Shown piece by piece: positions 11,816 through 21,534 of a DNA stretch of 64,000 bases. The notes beneath the pieces were generated by a model. That model did not search any database and was not told the DNA's origin. It was given only the letters and a program-made list of their open reading frames with translations. Position numbers and translations under genes: made by a program. Source of the DNA: Gonatopus flavifemur (Eukaryota > Arthropoda > Insecta > Hymenoptera > Dryinidae). How positions within the stretch are numbered: the stretch's first letter is position 1; each line of letters starts with the position of its first letter. The stretch spans positions 496,001 to 560,000 of the forward strand of contig JAFFJZ010000008.1 in NCBI GenBank assembly GCA_018340375.1, given 5' to 3'.

Positions 11816-12256
11816 GGGAAAAACAGATATGCGGATACGTACTTTGTGTACTTGTATACATGTATTCACCATTTCTTCATTATCTGTTGCTGGTTCATTC
11901 TTTATCACTTATTTATTCACTATTCATCATTTACTTATGTGTGTTTTTATTATTCACTGAGGAGATGAGAGGAAGTCAGGGGAATGAAAGTATAGTAACG
12001 GCACTTGTGTATATTCGAAGCAATGTTTTATTTTTTGAGATGTACGTCCGGGGGAAAAAACCACGTGGGAAACAACGTTGGAAACAACGTCAAAAACTAG
12101 GTTGAAAACAACGTTGTTTAACATGGTCAAATGGTCCCACCTTGAGAGAGAAGAAAACAACGTTAAAAACAACGTTGAGAACAACGTTGGAAACAATGTT
12201 GAAAATGTGACAACAAAAGTTACATTCCTAAATGAAAAAACAAAGAATCGATTTTC

Positions 12257-12318
12257 CTCGGAATCGAACTTGGATTTTTGAGATCTAAGATCCGACTTCC
12301 CTGCCTCTTGACTACGGT
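12257..12318 (-). ncRNA. tRNA-like (Pol III promoter-like) segment, left arm
   Basis: Read on the minus strand this has a box-A-like GTAGTCAAGAGGCAGG followed about 35 bases later by box-B-like AAGTTCGATTCCGAGG. This is the layout of a tRNA-derived internal promoter, as in SINE heads. It faces outwards into the AACGTT array. No complete cloverleaf with a paired acceptor stem is evident, so it is unlikely to be a functional tRNA gene. Confidence 0.35.
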
Positions 12319-12331
12319 TTTGTATGAATGT

Positions 12332-12698
12332 CCCGGGAAAAAATGATCAGATCTGACCAGATCTAAATTTTGGTCAGATCTAAACAGATCTATTAAGATC
12401 TGAAAAACTGCGATTTTGGCTTGTGTTTGTCACAATATATGTGCAAAATCAAATTCATATACTGACAGATATCACAAAATTTCTGACAATTGAACCACCA
12501 ATCGCTCATTAGGATTTAATCTAATATCCAATTCAGATCTAACGAGATCTACTCAGATCTAACCAGATGTGCCAAGATCTGATCAAATCTACTGAGATCT
12601 GAACAGATCTAATCTGATCTTTTGAACCAGATCTGACCAAAAATCAGATGTACTCAGATCTATTTAGATCTGAATAGATCTAATGATTTTTTCCTGGG
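12332..12698. mobile_element. AGATCT-word MITE with preserved empty site
   Basis: The ends are CCCGGGAAAAAATGAT and ATGATTTTTTCCTGGG, inverted apart from a few bases, with GT on both flanks. The interior contains about 20 copies or near-copies of the palindrome AGATCT joined by short linkers (GACC, AAAC, AATAG). The opposite arm of the enclosing element (near 13577-13595) reads GCTCTGCTACATTCATA without the insert. That is the reverse complement of the joined flanks with a single GT, so insertion with a 2-bp duplication is directly visible. Confidence 0.75.
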
Positions 12699-12848
12699 GT
12701 AGCAGAGCTTAAAAATGTATATGAACTTTGCTTGGATCAAAATCATCTTGGAAAAAAATAATTAATCCGATTAACAACACCCCAGTGGATTCCATCAATT
12801 ATTACAACAACTGAAAGGTCTGGTTAAATTCCATCTGATTATTCGTCA

Positions 12849-13103
12849 ATGACATGTGGTCAGATTTACAGATGTTTTTGTGTTCTTTTCATGTTCGAAT
12901 CAACTCCTTGGCACTGGAAACATCGTTCCAAGAATGTAATGCAAGATTTTGCATCTTCACCAGCTGAATATTTCATAATTCGATTGCCAATTCGTTTCGA
13001 TGAACGATTCAAACTTCCACAACATGACTTTTTTTCGAAAACAATTTTATTGGCTGTTGCCGAATCTCAACGAGTTTCAGACGAACTATTTACATTCGTA
13101 TAA
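12849..13103 (+). CDS. Hypothetical open frame inside the foldback element
   Basis: The frame has an ATG start and 84 codons (…RLPIRFDERFKLPQHDFF…) in the unique centre of the 12048-13744 element. No domain is recognised and there are no splice signals of note. It could be captured host sequence or chance. Confidence 0.15.
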   Translation: MTCGQIYRCFCVLFMFESTPWHWKHRSKNVMQDFASSPAEYFIIRLPIRFDERFKLPQHDFFSKTILLAVAESQRVSDELFTFV

Positions 13104-13597
13104 TGAATCATGAGAAATGATTCAGAAGAATATCATTTTTTAATAATTCTTCAAGTTTCCTAAAAACAATCATCTCAGATATCCTCTAGAAATGTTATGA
13201 TCACTTGAAGTTGACTTTAATTATTTCGTGGTTATTCACTGTTTTACCGACGATCAAAGAGATAACATTTTTTCAATTAATCTGTTTTCTCATTCCATAG
13301 AGCATGAATCTAAATTATTCAAAGATATATGAGAATTCCTATGGTTGAATAAATTAGATGAACATTTCACATTTCAGGTGTATAAGAAACATGTAATACG
13401 TATTTTAAACACAATTCCAGTAAAAAAATTGTTTGCATCGTGTAGGAGCTTTATTGATTGATCAAAGGTAATTGTTGTAGTAATATTCAATGAAATTCAT
13501 TGGTTTTTTTTAATTAGATTAATTATTTTATTCCTAGATGATTTTGATTCAAGCAAAGTTCATATACATTTTTAAGCTCTGCTACATTCATATAAAA

Positions 13598-13660
13598 CCG
13601 TAGCCAAGAGGCAGGGAAGTCGGATCTTAGATCTCAAAAATCCAAGTTCGATTCCGAGGA
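13598..13660 (+). ncRNA. tRNA-like (Pol III promoter-like) segment, right arm
   Basis: Mirror copy of 12257-12318: GTAGCCAAGAGGCAGGGAAG (box-A-like) and CAAGTTCGATTCCGAGG (box-B-like). Being in the right arm it faces right, towards the short AACGTT array. Both arms therefore carry outward-facing Pol III-type promoter sequence. Expression cannot be judged from sequence. Confidence 0.35.
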
Positions 13661-13744
13661 AAATCGATTTTTTTTTTCATTCAGGAATGTAACTTTTGTT
13701 GTCACATTTTCAACGTTGTTTTCAACGTTGTTTTTTTCCCCCGG

Positions 13745-14300
13745 GTACTTATTTGATAGTATTGACCAAAATACAACTAACATAATATACCTGTTTTTTT
13801 TTGTATTCAGTAATATTTGCTCTAAACCACAAGCGGTAGTCGGAATTCAGACCACTCCATGGTCAAATTTTTGAGGTTACGTACGATCTAGAGCTAAAGG
13901 GAATCAAATGAATTTGCATGGATATCAAGAACTCAAAATATGCATAACATGATGCTTCAACAGTCTCATAGCCAATAATAAATCACTGAGAGTAAAAAAA
14001 TCAAAGACACATGCCTGAAAAAGTTTTTCAGTCACCGAGAATTCAGTTTCGATTCGTACACTATCACGATGGAGCGAATGGAACTGCGGTCTTCCCGAAA
14101 CAATAACGACGTAATGGAGGGCTGTTTTCTATTCTTTTCGCATGGCGGCGGTGCCTCGCAGTATATTAAATCGTGCCAGTCGAAATTTGACCGATCTCCT
14201 CTAATATTTCACTGTATTATAACATGCACAGTGGGAAATTTTGGGTGAATGTGTTAAAAATCCATGTGTCATGAATTTTCTGTTAGATATTCAACACGAA
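13745..14300. other. No gene recognised
   Basis: Spacer. It contains a GC-richer patch (CGCATGGCGGCGGTGCCTCG near 14140) without an identifiable frame. Confidence 0.2.
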
Positions 14301-14301
14301 C

Positions 14302-14501
14302 ATGTGTAACTTCTACAGACACTCCTTGTGTAATCAGGTCTCGATGCTACTCATGCGTACAACCGATCATTCGATCCAACCTCCATTTGATGTCCTGAAC
14401 AAGGAACAAATGGTGGAAAAATTTTCGGGCATCCTGTCCTCTAGAGGTTCAAATCAAGTCATTATCAGTCCTCAGAAGCCAATAATTTATCAAGTTCTGA
14501 T
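14302..14501 (+). CDS. Possible exon, unknown product
   Basis: The ATG-initiated frame (about 67 codons, including QPPFDVLNKEQMVEKFSGIL and SPQKPIIYQV) reaches GAT|GTAATG, a plausible donor, just before its stop. The next exon-like block at 14543 is in a different phase, so the two cannot be joined with the most obvious sites. No domain is recognised. Confidence 0.18.
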
Positions 14502-14542
14502 GTAATGTTCGTTTTATAATTGATTTTCTTGTTTTGAAAAAG

Positions 14543-14748
14543 ATGCAGAACAAAGACTTCCACATGAAGTTGCCAGTTCGTCGTCTATGGAATCTCTGAA
14601 CAATAGCCAAAAAACTACAATCGGAACTGGAGAAAGTCAGCACCAAAATTATAGCAACAGTAGGTCATCAACTCCCCGTACCTGTAATGAAGGCAAAGCT
14701 TTTGATATTATTCGGCCACAAAGTCGAGAAGTCATCGATTCGTTTGCG
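14543..14748 (+). CDS. Possible exon, Ser/Asn-rich
   Basis: After a polypyrimidine-containing TTTTCTTGTTTTGAAAAAG there is an open phase-1 frame rich in Ser, Asn, Gln and Thr (for example SSSSMESLNNSQKTTIGTG). It ends at a strong donor, GCG|GTGAGTGAG, in phase 0. The composition resembles the disordered part of the TOG protein encoded from 21082, so this may be an upstream exon of that gene. The link is unproven because the acceptor near 21052 is weak. Confidence 0.25.
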
Positions 14749-15072
14749 GTGAGTGAGTTTTTTTTTTAATGAAACTTAATTAAGAAGAAAGCTGTGGAAT
14801 GATTATATAAGAATGGTCCCAGATCGAACAAGTCAAGCCGACAGTTTTTGGAAAATTGTTTCTTCAAGTATCAAAAGTATAAAGCGTAGAAACCTTTCAT
14901 CTGAACCTCTTATAACTCACTTGTGTATGTATCTGAGGGTTGAAAGGAAATCCTCATTCAAATCACAGCAGACTCTACCTATAAGTGGTGTAGCCGCGAG
15001 CCTCAAAACGAGCTAAACCAAACTTCAGACTTCGAATTATGTAACAATATTGTAATTCCTGTGCTAAAAGTA

Positions 15073-15296
15073 CACTGGGAAACAAGTATTGGTCTCATAA
15101 AAATACCGTTCACTCGTACCATGTGTCTGAAGTTTAAGAACATCTGTGTTGTCACCACAGCCAAACGTTCTAGGAGCGACCCAGATTGTTACAATATCAA
15201 TCTGTGTTGTTCCAGAACAATATGAGTGTCGCCACTGCGACTGTCTTTCCTGGCCATACTTCAGATGGTTAGTATAACCAAGAATTTTTTTCAGTG
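15073..15296. mobile_element. CACTG-ended inverted-repeat element
   Basis: The left end is CACTGGGAAACAAGTATTGG and the right end is the complement of CACTGAAAAAAATTCTTGG. TA lies on both flanks (15071-72 and 15297-98). The interior has inverted phrases around ACAGATTGTTACAATATC. There is no coding capacity. Confidence 0.55.
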
Positions 15297-15504
15297 TATA
15301 GTCGGTTGATAAAGTGAGCCGTGACGTCACTCAAAGACGTACGAAAAACTGTACGATAGATCAGTAGAGTCTCGCGCATCAACTGTACCTCACTTAGCAT
15401 TCAAGTTTACTGTACAAAATTCATGTAACAATCTGAATTCATCTTGTTGTTTTTGAAGTAAAGAATATACTCGTCGCAGTAAATCACTAGTGTGATTGAA
15501 CTAC

Positions 15505-15605
15505 AGTGGATGCTTCCGATTGCAAGCAGGGGCTAGCCCCTAGGGCTAGAATACTGAATCATGACCCCTGTGGCCTAGAGCTCTCGCAATCGGTAGCATC
15601 CAGTG
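15505..15605. repeat. 101-bp hairpin element
   Basis: CAGTGGATGCTTCCGATTGC at the left and the complement of CACTGGATGCTACCGATTGC at the right form 20-bp terminal inverted repeats with two mismatches. Left TA and right ATA flanks are compatible with a TA target. The centre has CTAGCCCCTAGGGCTAG, another palindrome. It is too short to encode anything; probably a MITE. Confidence 0.55.
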
Positions 15606-15917
15606 ATAACTTGTGAAAACGCATGTGTGATTAATGTAACAGTGGTGCGTGAGTTTGGAAAGCTGAAATTCCACCAGCATTATGCGGAAAGAACAACGTG
15701 ATTTCATTGGGCTTTGATAGTGGTGAATAGAATATCATGGTGTTGTTAGGACACCATGGGAATCGGCGTGGTTGGAGCACTAGAGAGCATTATCAAAATT
15801 GAAGGAGAATAATGATGGTTACCCGTTATGAATAGAAGGAATCGACGTGATAATACAGAAACATTCAACCAATTAACTGATACGTTAAGGAGGAAAAGTA
15901 CGGAGATATGAAGACAG

Positions 15918-17202
15918 TTGCTGAACGAAGAAGAGAAGACTGTCTCGGAAAAAAAGACAGCAACAACAAGTAGAGAAGATACAATTACCAGGAAAGAACA
16001 ACACGATCATAGTACTAGTGGAAGTGAGAACATCCCAGTTGATGAATGTACATCATTTGAAAGTAGCATTGACAAGGACAGTAATGATACGATAATCGCA
16101 ATAATAGACATTGAATATGAACTTTCAGTCATGCCGGATACAAAAACAAAATCTTTAATAGAAGAACTACCAAATATATGTAATGTTCCAGATCAGCATG
16201 ATAATGGTAAGTATTTCAAAGACGTTCACAATGTATTACCAGGGTTCAACCCTACAGATCCAAATGCGACTATCGAGCGATGGTTGAGAAACATAGAAGA
16301 ATATGCAATTCTGTACGCATGGGATGGTGTCACGCATGAACATGATGCGCTGCTACGATTAGAAGGAGTTGCGAAGAAATAGTGGGATGGTACTTCAAGT
16401 CAACAACGGACCTGGAACCGATGGACAGAATTATCGAAGGAAGCTTTTCCGTGTGATTCAAATCTCGTAAGAGATCGTTCAGAAGCGCAAGAATATGGAC
16501 GCAGACCAGAACAAGATATTGTAGAATATTTTTATGGCAAACTATCTTGGTGTAATGGAGCTCGTATGAGAGACGGAGGAACCATATAATGGGTCGTATT
16601 TGGACTGAATGATACCAGATATCGGGATAACCTCGGACCATTGTCATGATATGCAAAACCAGGTGAACTTCTTCCTCATCTAAAAAGTGCAAATTACCCT
16701 ATACAAGATGGATTCGCATCTCAGAACGGAGAGAGTAAACCACGTAATGAAAAGAAGAATAAGGAGAGTGACAATGCCTTAGGACCGAAGAAACATATTT
16801 CAGATCAATGAAATAATCGATGCGTGTGTCGCTGATACAGCAAATTTAAACACACGAGCGGGTCCATGTCTCTCATAACCACAACTCCTTACTCAGAGTA
16901 TGTGGTTAGATGGAAAGAGATGAACTTTTTCCAAATATCTGGAAACGTGTCAAATAATTATTCTCTCTCATGACGAGTAAGCGGTACGATACGGTTCTAA
17001 GGCATTGTCACCCTTCTTATTTGAATTATCGACCGAAGCGACTACACATGGTGTGTTCGAAAAGAAGAATGTTACGACGATGTGCTTCAATTACAAAGAA
17101 GAAGGCTACTCAGCAGAGCAATGTTCGAAATCACGAAGCAACATATGTTTCAAATTTAATGGGAGCGGACACAATTTGTCACGTGATTTTAATTATCAGT
17201 AA
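15918..17202 (+). pseudogene. Decayed LTR-retrotransposon gag-like gene
   Basis: The frame 15918-16382 contains LPGFNPTDPNATIERWLRNI and YAWDGVTHEHDALLRLEG. Past a stop it continues with phrases such as WNRWTELSKEAFP and GRRPEQDIVEYFYGKL. This is the usual layout of Ty3/gypsy-type capsid regions. Near 17082-17190 come two broken zinc-knuckle-like motifs (CFNYKEEGYSAEQC and CFKFNGSGHNLS) in which expected Cys/His residues are replaced. Several stops and frameshifts separate the pieces, and no protease or polymerase follows. LTRs were not identified. Confidence 0.6.
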
Positions 17203-18041
17203 CATTATTTTTACAATTTAAATTGATTGTCACAGCGATTCATTGGAGAATGGTTTCATTATGAAATATTATGGATTTTGCAACATGATATTCACGGTGG
17301 AAGAAGAAAATTTTATGAACCCGGCTGACGATTAATCATGCGTCACTAATAGAATCAAATTCATGAAATGAAAAGATGTTTATGAAAGTTGTGTGAATAG
17401 TTTTCATTATATCGCTATAATTTTATGAATTTGAGAACTAAATATTATCCGAAAAAGTATTGAATAAAATCCGAGGGTGACAAGAAATGTTCCTCATGAA
17501 TTGAAAAATTGCTTGTTTTGAAGATGATAAGTATTCCAAAATGTGAAAAAACTTCCAAATGAAGTAGTGTTCAATATGAGAGAGAAACTTTTCGCGATTC
17601 TCTAATCTTTGTACATGATTTTTCCAACGACATCTACTCATTGAATTCATTCATGATAGCAATGCGATCAGAACCATTTATTCAACACTCATGAGCACCT
17701 TTTGTCCTTCCCTTGACAACGATGTGTTCGTGGGTCGGAGGTCAACGCTGAAACCCCAGTTGGAAAGGTCCATGCTCGTTTCTAGCCTGGGATAAGTGAT
17801 TTTTTTAAAAATCGAAATGAAAATACATTATGAGTTTTTATATTAAATTATATAGTAAAAGGTAACCGTCACTTTTCAAACATTGTTTACAGTTCCACGA
17901 TGAATTATATTCTGTACAGATTTATAATGAATCGTACTTCTATTATACATATTCCGATGCGAATTTCATGATCATTCTCAATTAAACTTACCTCTTACAT
18001 CTTACGACGGGTCTTCAACGTGAAGATTTATTATGTACATG
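17203..18041. other. No gene recognised
   Basis: Sequence following the gag relic; likely more decayed retrotransposon or spacer. No RT, protease or LTR signature is visible in any frame I read. Confidence 0.25.
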
Positions 18042-18238
18042 CACTAACAGGAACGATTCCTTGAAATGAGAGAATTTTTCTTGAGCCTAGAAAATTTCAC
18101 TTGAATTGGGAAAATTTCTTTTGGAATCAAAACGAACTTTTGTTGATTCGAGTAAAATTCTCTAGGCTTCAGGGAAAATGAGTTTTGTCCCAGCGACAAG
18201 GGAAATTTTCTCATTTCAAGAAATCCTTTCCATGAGTG
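18042..18238. mobile_element. CACTA-ended inverted-repeat element with AAATTT words
   Basis: The ends CACTAACAGGAACGATTCC and the complement of CACTCATGGAAAGGATTTC are inverted, with TG on both flanks (18040-41, 18239-40). The arms share TTGAAATGAGA. The interior is built of AAAATTT/GAATTC-like words in both orientations. Confidence 0.55.
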
Positions 18239-19268
18239 TGGAATTTCCATCATTTGTAGCACCCGAAAATCAATCCCATGCAACACAATTGCAAGCTTTG
18301 CTGCATAAGTTGCATCCACAAACAATTCTTTGGACAAAATTATATTCGATCATCATCATCATCATCAATTACGTGTGAGGTTTCCATAATTCCAATTACA
18401 ATATTCTAATAATCATTGGCACGCGACTTTCTCGTATCTATTTCACTCTTTCATTTCAAAATCATACAATTCATATCATCCGAAGGAATGTTTCATGCAA
18501 AACATGAATTCTATCTAAGTATTTGTATGTAGTAAACGACCATTTTGGTCTAAGGAATTATGAATTTGGTAACGAAAAACTTTTTGTCCCTGAAAAACTA
18601 TCATAAAACTTCCTAAGAAGAAAGGGAAAACCCTTCCACACAGGTACGTATATTTTCAAATGTGCATAAGGGAGAAAATTCGCCAAGTGTTACCACTTCA
18701 AAATTTCAATCCCATCAATGTTGATGAAATTCCATAAATTCGTTGTACTAGTGAACCTCTTTGGATTGTGTTAACAACAGGTTTCCGTGAAGTCGGGTTG
18801 TCATGTTACCAGGGGTTAAAATTTTGAACATTCTTTTTCACGACGAAAATGTATTCAATCAGGTAGAAAAAATATTTCACATATAAATTCGAGTTTTAAA
18901 AGTATTCTTGCATTTTTTGTTCAATGCTACCCTTTTGATTTTTATGAGACCTTGATATGTGGAAAGCTTGACTCTTTAGCTTCAAAATCGTTCAGATTTG
19001 AAAATGGGACAAGGAGATTCCTCCAAGATACAGAGAGTTCTAAGCGTGTACGTATCGCACCTTGAGTACATGACGATCATACCATCTATTCCCAGTGTAT
19101 CGTTTTATGAAAAAAATAATATTTATATTTATGTTCTGAGTTTTTCTCATCATATTGTTCAATACAATGCCCTGAATTGGTTCTTTGGAATACATAATCG
19201 ATTCACCACAAACGATTGGGAAAATACGTCATGTTTTATTAGAACAATATAGTAAAAGTTGAGCACAA
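18239..19268. other. No gene recognised
   Basis: AT-rich spacer; one open frame at 18998-19252 lacks motifs and splice context. Confidence 0.2.
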
Positions 19269-19489
19269 CCCAGATAGCAATTGAACCTTGCTGCAATGTT
19301 GTCAGGCCAGCTTGTGAAAAGGTTCACATGAGCCTCCTAGTTGACACACGACAATGGTACAAGCTTACAAAACCCTTGCAACAGAGTTGTAGCAGCCTTA
19401 TATTACACTGACAAAGTTGTTAATAACAAGTCAAAAACAATCGAATGACAAGTCTGGCAAGCTTATGACAAGCTTACATGTTATCTGGG
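19269..19489. mobile_element. CCCAGATA-ended element with CAAGCTTG words
   Basis: It starts CCCAGATAGCAATTG and ends with the complement of CCCAGATAACATGTAAGC. AA flanks both sides (19267-68, 19490-91). Inside, AGCTTG/CAAGCT words recur (GGCCAGCTTGTG, TACAAGCTTACA, GGCAAGCTTATG, ACAAGCTTAC) along with TTGCAAC/GTTGTA pieces. It is non-coding. Confidence 0.6.
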
Positions 19490-19785
19490 AAAAATTTGTG
19501 ACTGTGTACTTTATATAACAAATTTCTTGTATTGCGAATAAATTCTTATTGGAACGCAGCTACTATAACTAGAAAAAAAGTGACATTCCCAACTTCTGAA
19601 GAATGACTGTTTATTTTGCAAATGTAAATTCTTCATTATAAAATATAAATGAGACGTTTTTTTATTCAAAACTGAAAAACCAACCCTCGAAAAAGGGAAG
19701 GCCGCTGTTTAACATTAAAATAGTGACTTGTGTTCCAGTTATATCATTTTGACTCTCAACAAAATTGCATTATCAATTCATAAAT

Positions 19786-20769
19786 TCACAAAACGGTATT
19801 TAAACACTCAAAGTACTTGAAATTATCAATCCTCTGATACTTCTGAAAGGTTGTTCCTGCACTCCAATTTTTGTGCCCTTTTTGGGTCTTTGGAAATACA
19901 TTATATTCCACTGCTGAAGAGTGAGTCTTGAGGATCAACGATAAGTCTGCCATAGGTATTATGCAATGATATTTGAGAATTCTTGCTATCGTTTTTGCAG
20001 ATGCAAATCGTTTTTCAAGCGTTTTCACAGCGTCCATATGTGTACTCTTTGCAACACAGACTTGCATGAAAATACCACTCAAGATAACTCAGCCATAATT
20101 CCAGAATCATTTTTATGGTGTGAAAGATTTACAAAATTATATTTGGTTCTGAAGTGTTGCGAAGCCCCATCAGTGGAGTAGAAAATTTTCCCACCTTGGA
20201 AATTTTCTTTCAAATACGTCGTGATAATTCTTTGAAATCCATAAACAGCTACTGTGTCATGAGTCTGATTGTCAAACAAAATTGCTGGATATGGAGTGGA
20301 GAACAGATGAAAATTCCTCTTATAAGAGATTACCTTGTGCTAACGTTATTCTTGTCATCACCCCTCACATGTACCGCGAAATACTTATCAATCGTGGGGA
20401 ACTTAAGAAATTAAACTTTTCAGAAGCTTTTATAGGAAATGTTTTATATATGTACGCGAAATTGTATGTTCCACGTACACTCTTGTAAACAATAAAAGAT
20501 CTTGTATCAACAATGGTATTAAATTCCGTCAAAAGCCATGATATGGAAGTTGGTATTAAAACTGATCCTAAATTGTATAGCAATGCTATTGACAGATATG
20601 CCCACATGTGTTGAGATGATACGAAATTCCGTGACACTGATACGTAAGAAACTTCATATCCGTAATATAAAGTCTCGTACTGGTCTTGCTCACAGTGAAA
20701 TGAACAGTCTAAGGAATTTCGATGCATTTCTGATTCAACTAATTCTAAACCAACTTCGCACGGAGACAA
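19786..20769 (-). pseudogene. Transposon-derived ORF relic (SDGxxSQ family)
   Basis: Minus-strand frames read HDTVAVYGFQRIITTYLK, then GKIFYSTDGASQHFRTKYNF, then a segment that shifts frame before SWYFHASLCCKE. This order resembles proteins with an FSDGAxSQxKNxxNFxNL block followed by WHFFATSHGKGxxDG, known to me only as transposon-associated, of uncertain superfamily. Three open segments (20365-20769, 20079-20279, 19786-20082) are interrupted by stops and shifts. The first segment has no motif I can name. Confidence 0.4.
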
Positions 20770-21081
20770 AAACCCGTGATGATATTGCTGAATGCAGAAT
20801 AAGAATTGTTATATATCAACCCACAATAATCATCGTGAAAATCTGACCGTCAACATTGCTAAATTGACAGTTTGTTGGTAAAAAGACAACTCCGTGTTAC
20901 TTCAAGACCGGGATATATTGTTCATTTAACAATAAAGTGGCGATGATTCTTTTATTGCTAATTCTATCAAACACATTTTTCTCCGTGTGTGGTGTGCTTC
21001 AAATTTTAGTTGAAATGTTTATCATTAGAAAAGTGAAAAAAAACGGTGGAGGGATGGAAAAATCAAATTTATCCTACTAAT

Positions 21082-21534
21082 ATGCCCAATTTTTCTGATT
21101 CTGTTATCCAGATTCCTTTGAGTACCAAAGAATTAGGCAATACAATAGAATTGGATGCATCAGTCGAAGAGGATAACTCGAAGGAATGGAGTAGCGAAGA
21201 TTCGAACTCTAGAAATCAAGAAGGACCATTATTAGGGACGAATTCGGAAAGATCAGACGATGATTCTCAAGACAATATAACACACCTATACAGTGACCGA
21301 CGGAGATCGATGTCAATAATTTCGAGCGAAAGGATCATTGCAACTGAAGATTTAAGAACGTTGAATGTTTCTTTGCACACAGATTATTTGCCGGAAAATT
21401 ATTACGTAGAAGTTCGATCGCTTTCGTCCCCTAGCAAGACGAGTGCCAATAAACCGCAGTTACCTAGCAATTTTGAGAATCCAAGACCGCTCTCGGGATG
21501 TACATCTTATTGTGGAATCCCACGAAAATCATCG
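21082..21534 (+). CDS. TOG gene exon 1 (as modelled)
   Basis: The open frame starts MPNFSDSVIQIPLS and ends PRKSS at TCG|GTCAGT, phase 0. It is acidic and Ser-rich, with SDDDSQDN and RRSMSIISSERI stretches typical of disordered linkers. The frame is open back to about 21037, so if this is an internal exon its acceptor would be the weak GGTGGAG at 21051. Confidence 0.65.

Larger units (their letters stand above)
12048..13744. mobile_element. Foldback element with AACGTT arrays and tRNA-like arms
   Basis: The left end CCGGGGGAAAAAA and right end TTTTTTTCCCCCGG are inverted. The dinucleotide GT flanks each end, consistent with a 2-bp duplication. Just inside are tandem GAAACAACGTT units (long on the left, short on the right). 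Then come arms that are reverse complements over roughly 12200-12331 plus 12700-12780 on the left and 13500-13725 on the right. The arms contain TTACATTCC, AAAATCGATT, a tRNA-like segment and CAAAGTTCATATACAT. The central part (about 12790-13490) is unique and holds one open frame. The left arm is split by another element at 12332-12698. Confidence 0.65.

Noticed and set aside
12257..13660. Functional tRNA genes
   Set aside because: Box A and box B are present but there is no seven-base acceptor stem pairing or canonical anticodon arm; better read as SINE or tRNA-derived sequence.
15305..15500. Left LTR of the gag-bearing element
   Set aside because: The position is right, but no TG...CA-bounded repeat recurs downstream and no primer-binding site could be identified.
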